Shown piece after piece: positions 12,496 to 26,100 of a DNA stretch of 64,000 nucleotides. Location: positions 40,686,627 through 40,750,626 of the forward strand of contig JAAONU010000013.1 of the NCBI GenBank assembly GCA_012932295.1, in the 5' to 3' direction. Both the position numbers and the translations under genes were made by a program. The DNA is from Cyclina sinensis (taxonomy: Eukaryota; Mollusca; Bivalvia; Venerida; Veneridae). Positions within the stretch are counted from its first letter, which is position 1, and every line of letters starts with the position of its first letter. The notes beneath the pieces were generated by a model that worked only from the letters and a program-made list of their open reading frames with translations, had not been told where the DNA came from and made no database searches.

Positions 12496-15400
12496 GTACG
12501 CGATGTCTTTATAGAGGTGCATTAGAGAACTAACACAATCTTTTAGTCTTTACAATGTATTCTTTTAGTCTTATCATCTCTAGTACTATTACTATTCCTG
12601 TATTTTTAGACATTGATCAATATTGTGAAAATTACAAAATTTGGTTTACCGATGACAAAATATCGAAATACGATACATTGTAGTTACATCATAGGATTAT
12701 TGAACTTTGTAACGGACTTTATTTGGTGCGTAGAACATATTAGCCTCTAGCATTATCATGTCATACATAGATGGTGTTCTGACTTAACACGATGAATTAT
12801 GTCATTATTTATAGAGAAAATAGCTTTTTTCAATTTCTTATATCACATAGTGAGACGTTCTTTGTTGTAGATAACAATAAAGTGATCTCTTTCCCTCGAA
12901 AAAAAAAAACAACAAAAAATGTGAACAAGAAAAGGAGTGAGCAATTTACCTTTCTGTTTTTAGATGTAATGAAAAACACACTAGTTTAACCTTATAATAC
13001 TAGGACTAGACTGAAATATTTTACTGCAGTACGATGTTCGGCAAGATATTTTGTTATAATATGTAACTCTTCTATTCCTTAAACCACGATATTCACTATC
13101 GAGGAAACTTATCATGTTCCTAACAACACGTCTATATTGTACGCCAGACAAGTTCTGTCAGCATTTAATAGTATAAAATGATCGAGATAATGAGAAATGT
13201 TTTCAGGGCTAAAGGGTTTGTTCAAACAAAGACGGAAATAATGATTTAATACGCTGACGAATCGATATCTAATCATAGCGAATTTTGTGGAAAATGAAGT
13301 GAAAGCAAAATATAAAGCAGATAATCACGGCCGTCCTCTAAAGAGAAGTAATGATTATTTAACATTGTACGTTGGGTAAAGAAATATGTCCCAAGAATAT
13401 CTTATCATAGAAAAAAAATGGTTGTTCATGAAGACTGAAAGTAAAGATGATATTAATCTCAAAACTAAATACTGGAATGTTAAATAGTTACACTGTCAAT
13501 GGACTAACATTGTCAGAGGCCAGACAAGTATCTCGCATATAATAAACAAACAACGCCAAGTTGCGCCATTTAATAGTTCTGAACACTTGTTTTAATAATG
13601 TAGCAGAAATGTTGTAACATTTCAAAATTCAGTCCGTAATACACGCGCGCGTGTCTGTCCATGTGAAACAAAAGGGTTGAAATCTTATTTTTAAAATGCT
13701 TAAATAATTGGTGTTTTAACTCCACCCTCAGAAAAAGTCATATATCAACAAGATATTGAAAGTACTTATTGCCTGGTTGTTATCCAGTTTAATTAGTAGT
13801 GTTGCTCTTACATATTTCAGCATATTGTCTGGAAAGATATGTTTCTGTATGTAAAGGTTGACATAATAATTTTTGACAAAACAGCTCTCTATTAGCATTT
13901 TTCCAGTGTGCCGGGTATACCTAAAACCGACTACGAAAATGCTTTTTAAAAAATAAATCAAACGCTTGAAATTTTGTAAAGTTGACAAAGGGGAATACTG
14001 TGAAAGCATGGAATAAACAAAACCAATATTCAGTAAATATAACATATTTACAGGACCCAATAACATCTGAAAACACCCTCGTAAAACACAGATATTCAAT
14101 TTGCGATAGCGCTAAAACAAAATGAAACCTTTGAAAAACCGTGTCTTGGAACAGGCAATATTGGTATAAACAAGCTTCATACGACATAAATAGTTTCCAA
14201 TGAACAGTTCAGACCCGGCAAAATATAAAGAATATGTTAGTATATATAGCAAAATGTAAAACACAAACACAACATAACTTCCTAATGGACTTGGAAGAGC
14301 TACATTGTTGACAACCCTTTTAAATACCTTTTAGAGACTACTATTTTTTCTATATTATATCAGGTGATAACGAATTTTATTTTTTTCTATCTTTTACAGT
14401 GAAATTGTATGAAAAGTTTCTATTTATTGTATATATCCTTTTTTCAAATAACATAACAAAACTTAACAGAGAAATATTTAAAACGCTTTATAAATACAGC
14501 CAACGATTCAATTAATTTGCTAATTTTCAAATTTGACAACGAAACAAGACGCACTTTCCCGGAATCTTATTGACATGGCCCTTCATCTTCCGTACAGTGA
14601 ATTTTTCTGTCCTTCTTATTCAGAACAAAATGTGGTAAACGTCAAACAAATTGCTAAAAGACATTTTCTGATTCATAACTAAAATCTTCGGATTCTAGAG
14701 TTGATAGGCTTCATCAAATTGACGTTAACATGACAGCCGGAAATAAAGTTTAATTGTCGTGTAATTACTGAAGAAGATTCTTATGATTTTGATAAAACTG
14801 TTTGATAGACAATTGCAATTCCTAATACGTTCTGTAGGCAAGAAAACAATATTTTTGTAATGTAGCTCCACATCCTGTAGTGATATTTGATTGTAATAAA
14901 CTTCGATTCATGAAACCCTAGGATTTCATATCAATAGAACAAGTCAAATTTCTAGATAATCTAAAATAAAAAATATAAGCAGTACGGATGGAATCTAGAA
15001 TTTCTTTTAATAAATCAAGTTGTATTTTGTGCTGTATATTTGATATATTCTATTTTCATTATTCATATGTGACAAATATCATGATAGGGTATTGAATTCA
15101 CTTCATGGTGATGTCTTTAAAGAAACTGTGATGACATGGAGAAAAAGGACGATTAATTCATTTTTTTTACAGGACTATTATTTAATTTTCTGGAATAAAA
15201 CTACGTATAACATATATATGTTGTGCTTGAAGTATCTATCTCGTATTAATACCATATTGATTCTTTAAACAAACTGTTTATGTTGAATTGAAATATATAG
15301 TCGTAAATACAAAAAAGAATTGAATATTATTGTAATGAAAGTTTACTTTTTTGTTGTTGTTGTTTTTTCTTTAATCTAGGTGCAATATTCGATGCTTCAG

Positions 15401-18400
15401 ATAGTCTTAATGTATATCAGATATTATGTAATTCTATGATAAAATGCTTTTAATTAGCACAATGCCGATGATAAATGCTATAAGTAACTTTAAATTATTC
15501 TATGCTAAAATATTGTTTTTAGAAAACACATTTTTTGTTTTAATACTTTTATAAAGCACAATACCATTAAGCTTTGCTTTAAGTAGTCTGAAGTAGCCCT
15601 TTTTGCATCTCGAGAACTAGAATGTCTTTAATTTGAGACGTATAATTCTGTATGAGGCATAACATTTTAATTGACAGCTCAACATATTTTGAAAGTATTA
15701 TATCACCAAGGCAGGCCTGTGCCGATGATAAACTTCCACATTCATTGCTGTGTTTTAAAGTTTGTCAGTTTATTAATGAATTATATATCAACATAGCAGT
15801 ATTTTGGACATACAGTCATAAACCAAAGTGCACTACTTGAAAATCTTACGAAAATAATGGAAAAAGATTTCGACAATTTTATTTATTTATTTATAATGTA
15901 ATAAATACTTTTATCTGATATATTCGCACAATTCTTGTCAAACCTAATTTCTATTGCTCGATTAATTAAATCATGAGAGTAAACTTCAGTAGGATTATTT
16001 GCTTAAACCTGTTTGTACATTGTTAATGTTTGTTACGCTTTGAAACACTTCATTTTAATTTGGACTTTTATGTTTAGTTTGAAACAGGGTTCAGCCAGAA
16101 GTAATAAAGTCTTTTTTATAAATTAAGCAAATTGAACATACTCGTATAATCTCCATGCTTTATTTTTTTAATAATACAGTGCAATTCAACCATACTTTGC
16201 TTACCTCTTTGGGAGGGGTTTGAGAGTTTATAGAGGTTTCTAAGGAAATCTTCTTAAGAACGTACAAACTCGGCCAGTCTCTTTTATTCCTGCCATCGTG
16301 TTCTTGCTGATTTTACTCCAAATACTCTGGTGTCAGTAAGGTGATTGAGTACCTACTTTTTTCACTCTATAATGCCATTAGCTTTTTATGTTTCATACGT
16401 TTGTGTGCTTTTGCATGCATCGCTGTCTAGCTGATGGGTAGGTTGGAGTTAATGCACAAAAACAACTTGTTCTTGTTTGTTCATATGATAACCTATCGGA
16501 GCAAGTGTGAGGTTGGTGCACCCTAGAACCATGTTCAACCCTCCTCCCTCCCCCATCCCCATGGCAAATGCTTTGCCGTTTTCGTTAATTGTTTGTGGTT
16601 TTTTTTAAACATTGATCTTTAAATGAATTGGTGCTATATTTTCCTCTAGTTTTTGTCTGTGCAGAGAGGCTGTATTTTTTTACTGTTTTTCCTGATTTTT
16701 TTAAATATTTGATGTAGATCCTGCTGGGTCAGACGATTGTCTTTCGTTGTTGTTCATTACTGTTTGAATTGTTTAAAGGATCACTTACATTTTATTTTCG
16801 TGTTTAATTTCATTCTCATTATAAGAATGAAACATAATTTTCATAAGATTTTGCTTCCAGCATAGCAATATGCATTTTCCTAAATATAAAATTGGAAAAA
16901 AATAGATGACAGTCCATCAAAGGAGTATGAAATAATCTCTACTTGTAAATCACACGCAAAAACCATTAATCATTACTGTGAATACATTCTGGATGAGAAT
17001 ATTATTCCAACAAATAAGTAATCATGCATGCAATGGAGGAATACTCTTCTTATAATGTACCTCCAAACGTACGTTATGCTGTTTCAAAGCGATAAATATG
17101 CTAATATAAGCATGTTTAAACACAATATCGTCATAAATGATATGTATGTCAATACTTGATCAAATAATTTTAAGCTTTTCATCTCCATTTTATTACTTAT
17201 ATTACTGCTTGTTGTGTCGATTTACTTCAGACAAATAGCTAATTCATTTCAAACATGCAACGTAAGGCATCTTTTTCAAACACTATACAACGTATATATC
17301 CTGCTGCATCTGAATTTATATTAAGCTAACCGATTATGTAATTAAACTGTTTAGTAACTTCTTGTGCAAATGATTTAAATCAATTTCACTATGGAATGGG
17401 ATCCGAATGTTACTAGAGATGTATATTTTCCCATTTTATCCTGGTGGTATACATTTCAATTTACGTAATTCGTATTCGAAACTTCCGCAATTCTAAACAA
17501 AAGAAAACATGTATTGAAAGAAATTTTGAATTCCAGCCATCATACTCTGGATGGCGTGTGCCTTCCATTTTGCCATGCCCCAACTCATCCCCCGCCCCTC
17601 AAAAAAGAAAAAAAAGAAACAAAAACTATTTAGATGAAGGCATGCGATAACTACTAATTATGCTTTATTCCATAGCAGATTTTCCTGGTATTAATAGTAA
17701 CGAATGCATGTTATTATAACTAGACATGTCAACATTCGCACTGGTCCAGAAAATGACATATCGTCTGAGTAACTAAATCGGACAGCAGCAAATTGTGAAT
17801 CCAGAAAGAAACACCAGGACTTAGACTTTAACGTGTCAATAATATGTAACAAAACTCAGTATGACAGTACCTCGAGATCTGCACCTCTTAGATTAGCTTT
17901 AATATTTTTTGTACTTTTTTTACGTTTTATTTAAAAAAACAAAGTACTTTCGTTACAGAATAGTACCTTATATGCAAGACACCATGCGGACAGGCAAGTG
18001 ATAACGATTTTTCTGGTTGACATCCCACTAACAGAGCAATTCCCTGATGGACGGGACTCGACCCGTCAATGTCCTGCTCCGTAGTAAAGAGTTTGTTCTT
18101 GTAGAACCGAGTAATATATTGAAAAGTTTGATAAATAGTATGACACAGGACTGTACAGTTACAAGAATAAGGACGATCTATTTTGGGTAAAAATTTGAAA
18201 CACTGACTCGATTCATGTAACACAGGCCACTGTATATCATTTAAACAATCAATTGCTTAGAAGAATATTACCATAATTAAAAGAAAACTTTTCAATGCCA
18301 TATTTTGCGTTTCCTTATTTATTATTCATCCTACTTGTTTCTCTACAATTTCTTTAACAAAAGCAATGCTTTAGGATTTTTTTAAATGTATTCCGGCTTT

Positions 18401-20494
18401 TAATTCCCAGACTCATCTTGTAAGGCTTAAAATATTATTCTCTTAACATCAACATAATGCGGAAAGAACATAATTTAGATTGACAGCCGCATTAAGCCGA
18501 TATTGTCTTTAAGAATTCGCCTATTATCCTTAAGGCAACATATTTGTATTTATATAGCAGCAATACATGTCTGGCAGATAAAATTGAGGATTATTTATAG
18601 TCTTCTGTAATATTATAGCCGTCTGTACGTCTCTCTGTCCGTCATTATCTGCTTCCGTTCTTCCGTCAAACGATTTCATGAATCAGTTTTTATTAGTCTG
18701 CCTGTACCTTTGTTTATATTGATATTCCTCGGAGTAGGTACATGCAAAAATAAATCATAAAGGTAAATTTCTATCTGCCGATAGATAGTTTTATGCAGTT
18801 TTAGGCATATTAGTGTAATACTGCGGCAAGGCCTTTATTGGTAAAGTATGTACGCATTTCTGCACTATATTGATTTGTATGAACAAGACTGACAGCTGAA
18901 TAATGACTCACTAACTAGTCAAATGAGGATAATTTAAATTGTTTACAATAGATAGAGGATACATTTCTATTTCCAAGACCCTATCAATATTGTTGCAGGC
19001 AACATATCATACGTTTTAAACACCTTGTTGACATTTAACTGGTATGTATTTCACACAAACATTTTACTGACAAGTTTGTCGACCGCTAGGGAATTTCTGT
19101 ATTTCCTGCAATACACAAGTGCTTTGTTATAAAAGCATTACAAAATTATTGTCATTGTTGTATAAGAAACTACCAAAAACAGCTTGACATAATACTGTTA
19201 TTGTCACAATGCATTTTTATCGCATATCAGCTAACAATTTCAATTTTTTTATTTAATATTAAGTCAGATTTAAGGCAGGATTGTAATAATTATCCGCAAA
19301 GGGAAAACTTGCCACCAAATATTAAAAGTTCAAAGGCATTTTTCCAAAGAGACATCTCTTAAGGGTATTGCAATAAACTACAGGTTCTAATTGCACATAT
19401 TTCTCGACGAGACAGTCTTCTGACGTAGCAGCGTTCATATATAAAGGTTTGATAGAGGAGACACAGATAGGATAAGGCAAGTCCACTGGCACTTGATCGG
19501 CAAAAGTCTAATACCAGAACATCATTTATGTATTAATTTATTTAGGGCTTCGGTGTGATACTACATAGACGTCAACCATTGTTGATCAAGTACAAGTGGG
19601 CAAATCTTTCGACGTTTTTGTTGACAGAAAAAGGAGTTTGCAGAGAAAGTAACTTCAAGCAACCCTTATTCATTTTCTTTAAAGCACATTCATTGTTTGG
19701 GTTTTGCAAATGACCTTAATGGCCGTATGATAATATGATCTATTGTTATATTTTCAGAGAACATTATCGTCAAAAAAGGGGAAAGAAATCTATATGTATA
19801 CACTTTGATTTCATCAACCCAAAGTGTGATCTAGGAACAAGTACTACAAACTTAAAAGGCTTTTTGTTGGGAGAAATTGCTACAAACTTAATAAGATTCT
19901 GTAAGAAGAGAGACGAAAACAGTTACAGAATAATTATGGATTCGGGAAGAATACACTTTGAAAAAATGTATTTTTCTCAGAGGAACAACCTTAATTTCCT
20001 CTTGTACCAGTTCAATAAAAGGACGTTATATTTCCAAGGAAAAAAATGTTTGTATTAACATACAATCTACATTTAAATTGTAGCGCACTGATAAGAATGG
20101 TAAAAATACAAATGTTTAATTTTCCAATGAAACGTTGTCCACTTAATCAATCCTCATGAAAAGCCTTTTATATCCCAATTATAGTGCTGCCTAAATCATG
20201 CATTAATTATTTAATCTTGCACTATTTTTCCTCTTTACAGACAATAGATTGAGGTCCATTGATTTACTGAATCCAAGCAAATAAAATAACCAAATACTAA
20301 GCAAAATTAATATGAGACAAAAAAGTAAGTAACGTGCGCCTTTAAGGTTTCGCTAAAAGGTTTCAAATGGTTAAATGGACACAACCAGCCATAGACGCTC
20401 AGACACCACTAACGTCATTTTGTTAGAAGTACTAATTCTGCTTAAGTATAAATCAGGTAGACAATAGCGGTTTGTAAGACAAGATTCGTAACAA

Positions 20495-20551
20495 ATCGCA
20501 TTTGTAACAGATATTTTTACAAATGTAAACAGATATTTTTACGAATGCGAT
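20495..20551. repeat. Short direct and inverted repeats
   Basis: ACAGATATTTTTAC occurs at 20507-20520 and 20529-20542. The pair is bracketed by ATCGCATT (20495-20502) and its reverse complement AATGCGAT (20544-20551). It could fold as a small hairpin. No function is known. Confidence 0.5.
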
Positions 20552-20829
20552 CACATTTTTAACAAGTGAAATATGTTACAAATGTGTTTTGTCCGAACTA
20601 GTAGTTGACATAAGAGGCACATAATTATGTAACTGGTAAAGTTCTTGACTGTCAAAATCAAACAAGTTAATAGTAATAGGAACATCATAATAAATCTGCC
20701 ATTAGTACCACTGCAAAGTTGTCTTCACTATCGTTGTTATTACTTCTACATATACCGTCTACTAGACATGTTTGGATTACGAAAGAATATGAAATCGGAG
20801 TGTTGAAAGCGGAGTTTTGAGGGGTCATT

Positions 20830-22079
20830 TCACGCTTTGTCTTACAGCCATAAAACAAAACAATATATTATTAGGTAATGCAAAAAAGTCTACCACCGTC
20901 AACAATCTATTTTGGTCTAATAGAAAAGCTCGGGTGACGTTTTAAGTAAGCTTAAATCAAATAATTTTCAAGCATTCCCTTTGTGTACGTATGATTTTTC
21001 TACACTGTACACTTCACTTTCTCATATTTTAAGAAGAGACGAACTGACCAGTCTCTTCGAAAAAGAACATTTGCAGGAGAAAACAAGTCAAATGTTTGAA
21101 CGCCGCAAAATGGAGTAATTTTGGATTAGATGTGTGGTGGTTAATCAAATCTTTTTGCAGTATAATTTTGTATATGGCTGACATTTGTTAATGTTTAATG
21201 CTAAAAAGATTATTCTACGTCAAGCCTATTGGCATTGTTTTCTCTGTACGGAAATTGGCTGCTGTCACATTATGCTTTTTTTATTAAGGGAATGGAATTA
21301 AACCGAAATCATTGACCTAATCAAAAGATAATATTTTTTATATTTTTCTACCTCTATAATTATTCTAAAATATAAATTTGCTTTTTTACAGTTCACGTGC
21401 GGAAAAAAAATATTTCGGAAAAAGAAATAATTAATTCGAACCCATGCTTGAAACTACATACATGACTGTCGCGTCCTTACTAAAAAATAACATGGTAGTC
21501 ATTCGTTTAAAGTTGGCTATTCCCGTAAAATTAAGACTGGTTCGCGATCTTAAATCAAAAGACCGCTTGTAACAAAGAACACACTGTGAAATCAGTTTAC
21601 AGTTTAAAAGGAGTTACGTCACCCCATGGAAATTTTACTTACTGCATTCCAATATAGGCGGCGTGTAATAAAACCTATATTGCTTGTAATGAACAGAGAG
21701 CATTTTTTACAGGTGGTTCATATGATAATTGTACCTACTTGACTTTTCAGGACATGATCGAGTCACTCTCTTTCTAACTAGAAAATATTTATGTGAAATT
21801 TTGAACTTCTATTTATAATATAAACAGGTAGTGCGTATCCCCATAGGAACTAATTGTGCATCCCTTGTTGCTGATCATTTTTATACTGCTATGAGAGAGA
21901 CTATATGTTATCTCTTTCTAATAAACATCAAGATGATAGTAATGCAGCCTTTAACAACACCTAGAGGTATCTTAACGATTTGTTTAATATAGATAATAAC
22001 CATTTTCCATCTCTGGTCGATAAAACTCCAGCTCAATAAAGCAAATACTTCAGAAAAGCAAGAAAACTTTCTTGATGTA
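20830..22079 (+). pseudogene. Penelope-like reverse transcriptase remnant, copy A (5' part)
   Basis: Frames joined across many indels and stops read as the reverse transcriptase of a Penelope-like element (PLE). Recognisable pieces are TYDFSTLYTSLSH near 20988-21027 (first catalytic Asp motif), RIPIGTNCASLVADHFY near 21835-21885, and RYLNDLFNID near 21964-21993. The last is the YLDD active-site motif with its first Asp changed to Asn. The remnant aligns with 50640-51320 of copy B, so it was present before the duplication. The N-terminal part seen in B is not recognised here. It is interrupted at about 21087-21647 by an insertion and at 22080 by a mariner. No GIY-YIG nuclease was seen. It is not functional. 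Confidence 0.75.
21087..21647. mobile_element. 560-bp insertion inside Penelope-like remnant
   Basis: Copy B reads continuously across this point (near 50890-50915), while copy A has about 560 extra bases. Near the two edges are ACGCCGC and its reverse complement GCGGCGT, possibly weak terminal repeats. A minus-strand stretch near 21420-21500 has a B-box-like GGGTTCGAAT and may be tRNA-derived. No open frame or recognisable protein is present. The element type is unknown. Confidence 0.5.
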
Positions 22080-23051
22080 CGAGGGTTGATCCAGAAATTC
22101 GTACAGTGGACATGTAACTTCAATCAAAATAATCCATTCAATCTATAGTTTACTAGTAATGTAGTTTTGTTCCTTTGAGCATATAATATTGATTAGTATA
22201 ACCATAATATATGCAATGAATTACGTTACCATAACGACCCAGGAACGTTGAATTGGGGAAACGTTTATAAATTTTTAAGTATATGTTAAACAAATCGAGT
22301 TTTCTTCAATTTTTATTTGAAAGAATTTGGCGCCATTTTGCATGACATTAGTATGACCTCGTGGCGTCATTTGGTGTATGTTGTTTTGAAAGTTGTTTGA
22401 AAGATAGAGCATTTTTACTCAAAGAGACATAATTGAAGAGAAAGAGAAATGACGTCCACGTCTAAACTGGAAATTTGATCAGTGATGGAATTCAGTCAAT
22501 TTCTCGAACACACTCTGACACAAACGTTTCTGATGATTGAGAAATCAGGGTTAAAGTGCAGTAAGGAACTTGTTTGTTTTTAAATGGCACCGGAGATTTA
22601 AGGAGGGGAGGAGTTCCATAATAGACGACGAGCGCCAAGTTTGACCAACAATACGTTCTAATTTTATTGACGACGTAAGATCTGTTCTGCACTTCAATAA
22701 TACAGATTAACCTGTGGCAGCAACACAGGGAATCATTCAACAATTCGACTCTAAGTGGTACGAGGACACATACTACATGTGGATACGCCGGGCAAATCCG
22801 TGCAATTAAATGGGACTACGTTTGGAAAAGTTTGCAAAGTGTGTATAGTTTGACGTCGCTGATGACGCTCGTGCTCCCCCGCATAGGTACGGGTCTGTAT
22901 CTCTGATGCGTTTTTGTGCAATAAATGTTTTATGTACACATTTAATTTGCAGCATCTATATTGCACAGAGATAATATTCAATGACTGTATAGGTCTTGCT
23001 TTGATATTTAAACCCTTCAGTGTTTATAAACCTATTCTGGATCAACCCTCG
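22080..23051 (+). mobile_element. Internally deleted mariner transposon
   Basis: This 972 bp element has perfect 17-bp terminal inverted repeats, CGAGGGTTGATCCAGAA, and is flanked by a TA on each side (22078-22079 and 23052-23053), the target duplication of Tc1/mariner elements. It interrupts the Penelope-like remnant, and copy B shows the empty site near 51305-51320. Inside, a frame from 22561 reads VFKWHRRFKEGRSSIIDDER and onwards, the N-terminal DNA-binding part of a mariner transposase, with several stops. From 22794 another frame reads VQLNGTTFGKVCKV and then a stop at 22851, which resembles the usual transposase C-terminus. The catalytic DDD middle is missing, so the copy is non-autonomous. 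Confidence 0.85.
22470..22853 (+). pseudogene. Mariner transposase remnant
   Basis: This is the coding remnant inside the 22080-23051 element. A piece reading TQTFLMIEKSG near 22510-22545 lies in another frame just ahead of the WHRRFKEGR helix-turn-helix segment, as expected for the transposase N-terminus. At least four in-frame stops and two frame changes are present, and roughly 200 residues carrying the catalytic triad are gone. It cannot make transposase. Confidence 0.75.
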
Positions 23052-23145
23052 TAATTTTTTTCTGTTAGAAATGGCTTATTTGTTATTAAAACCATCGATA
23101 AAAGAGGTGATTTTAATTTTCATATTGTTAACTACCCGTTTTTGT
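23052..23145 (+). pseudogene. Penelope-like remnant, copy A (3' part)
   Basis: Directly after the mariner and its TA, the Penelope-like frame resumes and reads NGLFVIKTIDKRGDFNFHIV without a stop until NYPFLC near 23130. It matches 51326-51390 of copy B in position. The similarity between copies A and B ends here, giving the approximate right edge of copy A. Confidence 0.75.
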
Positions 23146-26100
23146 GTCGTCCGCTACACAGTACACAAAGCTGAAAACCATCATAAAAGACATTATTTCT
23201 GTACTGGAAGGTATTACTGGTTTGGTCACTTGGAATATTGAAATACAAAAGAAAAATGCAAACATGCATAGTTTGTTTACATTTTTGGTTGTCAAATATA
23301 TGTATGGACGATTCGTTGTAGACTAGTCATTAATTGGCTGAAAAGATACTGGTTTACTGGTTGTCTAAAAATAAAAATATCGTTCTGAAAATTGAATTCA
23401 AGCAGAGGTAAGAAAGTGAAACATTCGACCGATGCGCAGGAGAGTACCTAAAATTAACATGTTCTGTTTTTCAAAGATATCATACCTTCATTAGATTATA
23501 CATCATCCTCTTCTTTATTTTTCATTTACTGCACTTTTGAATGAAAATTTGGTCCCTTAAATACTATAATTGATGTCTGAATATTTTTATTGAAAAAGCT
23601 TGCCTTATCAATCATAATTTGACTGACGTTTGATCTGCTTTAGTTCAAAGAAGTCAAAAATAACATTTTATTCCAGCATGGAGTCTACTTAAGGTTTGAT
23701 CTGCTTTGGTTCAAAGAAGTCAAAAATAACATTTTATTCCAGCATGAAGTCAAAAATAACATTTTATTCCAGCATGGAGTCTACTTAAGGCCGGTGTTGT
23801 TCAGAGATGTATATTGCGCCAACGTTGTCCAAACTGGACCTTTTATTTACCTCAGTCGCTCAAAAAACAGAGAAATACGAAATTAATTGATATTCAACAA
23901 ACTGGTAAGCCATTTCGACAAAAGAGAGACCTGATATCCTATAGTCATGTGAAAGTGGAGGATGTGCCAGTTCTACTCAAAAACAAGCATTTGTTTGCAT
24001 ATTCTTCCGTTTGTTTGAATAGAACTGGCATTTAAAATAGCACCCTGATGGCTAGGTAAAAGAGAAAAGTCTCGGATTGCTATTTTGTACAGCCATGGTG
24101 ACTTGTATTCATATATACTTTTCACTTTATTTGAAATAGACGTAATAAACATTTGAGACAATGTTTACATCATTTACCCCTATATTTTAGAAAAAAAAGA
24201 TTTTTCTAACGCAATTATTTTGTATTTTCCCGTATTTTGTGTACCTTTTCATCGAAATTGAAGCACAAAGCCGTCGTGAAACGCATCTGTACTCACAAAT
24301 ACTTTTATTATTTTATTACACTTGGACAGGCATAATAGTCACTAAACGTCAAGCAAAGTTATGCAATAAGGCTTAAAATTATTTTTTTTTTCAATTAAAA
24401 GGAGGAATTCAATATTTTTATAACATTTTAAAATTGTAACTGCATGTATCTTTTAACTCTGATTTCTGTAGTTTATGCTGAATAACAGTAGAAAGGCTAA
24501 AGTCATATTGCATTTACAAATGCAATGAAACACCGAAAAAGCTCATTTTCAGGTAAATTTATGTTCTTGTTGGAAAATTTGACAGAAACAGGCATTTATG
24601 TCTATAAAATTCTTTATTTTAACTGAGATTTGGCTAAATTGTACTTAAAATGTATTATCACGGGTTAAACAACTTTCTGAGGGAATGTGTTTTTGAAATA
24701 TTTCAATGCAATGCAAATATTAATGTTAATATTTATCAGTTAGTGCCAGAGAATCAACCCCGTTGATATTAATTTTAGGTTATACACAAAAAATCAAATC
24801 TTAGTTTTTAATTGAAGCATCGGGTCACGTTGTTATTTCACTAGTTTTGAAGACATAACCATGCCAGTTCTGGAATGAAGCGATCTTGAGAAACAATTTT
24901 ATTCAAAATTGGTTAAAGTATGACTATTTATATTGCCTGACATATATTCTCGAAGGAGATCACTCCAGTCTCTTTGGAATTTCAATATGTCCACATTTTC
25001 TGTTGATTTTAAATGACAAAAATAAGCCAAGAAATTTCCGACACACCTGTGCTTAAATAAAATTTGTTCTTCAATATATGTGTTGTTTTCAAGTTAAAAT
25101 TTAGTTTAAGATAGTTTTGCACCTTATAGTTCCTGGCAAACACTAAACAAAATTTATTGTTTCCCGACAACACCAGTAAGCTGGTGTTTTACTTTTAAAT
25201 GTGATTAAGGGAAATGGCGGATTTTAAACAAGGGACATAATTTATTTGCGGTGTAAAGACTCCAGCCAAAGAATTCTAGATGTTTTTTTTTTCTTTTTTG
25301 GAAGCTTCGTTGTTAGATCAAATTAAAAGCGCATACATTATCAGATTCATTTTGTTACATTTATGACCATAAAAGACACAGTCACGACAAAACATTTGAC
25401 TTTATCGTTACATTTTATGTGAACCTGAAACAGTTTTTATGTTACTCGTGATAGGAACAAGTACAATGATTCTTTGATAAATTGTTATCACATATCATAA
25501 ATGTCAGCGTGGAAATATATCATGAAAACAACGCGTATAATGTCACTGTACTTTTTACACTGGTGCACCGAGAACGCCAAAGAAATACAGCTTTATTCTA
25601 AATATTTACCCGAATTCCAAAATAGGAGTAAACTCTGTCCATATAGTTTTGTTCAAACTCCGACAAATGCCTGTTGGCTTCTTGTAAATGATTTTAATGA
25701 CAGTGAGTATCACTAAATATGTGCGAACAATAGAGGAAGGCCAGTGAGAGTTTTTGTTCTTGAGAAATATGTCAGAACAAGTAGGGTTCGTAAACTATTT
25801 CCTAGCTTTCATCGGCTTTACTCCTCGATCCGAAATTTGAGACAAAGTAACCGCTGCAAGTAAACCACGTTGCATGGACATCAGGATACTTATATACTCG
25901 GAAACTTGTGCACTGGAAAATGGACTAGGTGTCATTTAAGATAAAGGCATCTAAAAGTATAAAAAACAAATATGTATATGAAAATACCTTTTTGGATCAC
26001 AACATCCGCATTTTTTTCGTAAACTCTATGCAAACAAATGGTCACCCTCCCTGAAACTTAGCAGCACATTTTCAAGATATAATGTCCATGTTTATAATAT

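Larger units (their letters stand above)
11251..20829. other. Non-coding part of copy A
   Basis: From about 12540 this stretch aligns in many blocks with 41.25-48.5 kb of copy B. No open frame is kept in both copies, including the 107-codon frame at 19735-20058, whose counterpart at about 47.87-48.2 kb is broken. Before 12540 no equivalent in B was found. A CG-rich palindrome ACACGCGCGCGTGT lies near 13642. No promoter or exon could be supported. Confidence 0.55.
898..23145 (+). repeat. Segmental duplication, copy A
   Basis: The same series of blocks recurs in the same order and orientation at about 27.5-51.6 kb. Anchor pairs include 1150-1250 with 27711-27820 (both contain TTTCATTTAAACAAAGAAA), 2620-2680 with 29049-29110, 3085-3180 with 29406-29485, 9160-9240 with 30325-30405, 10030-10110 with 31108-31190, 13100-13170 with 41750-41820 (both contain GGAAACTTATCATGTTCC), 17640-17780 with 45640-45800, 19690-19735 with 47820-47865, and 21660-21990 with 50910-51220. 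The coordinate offset changes stepwise from about 26.6 kb to 21.1 kb and then 29.2 kb, and most of the steps fall on identified insertions. Identity looks like 70-85% in the blocks. No open frame is kept in both copies, so the unit appears non-coding. The edges are approximate. Confidence 0.8.

Noticed and set aside
19735..20058. 107-codon plus-strand open frame
   Set aside because: Broken in copy B (about 47.87-48.2 kb) and in the third fragment near 54.8 kb; composition is AT-rich and unrecognisable.
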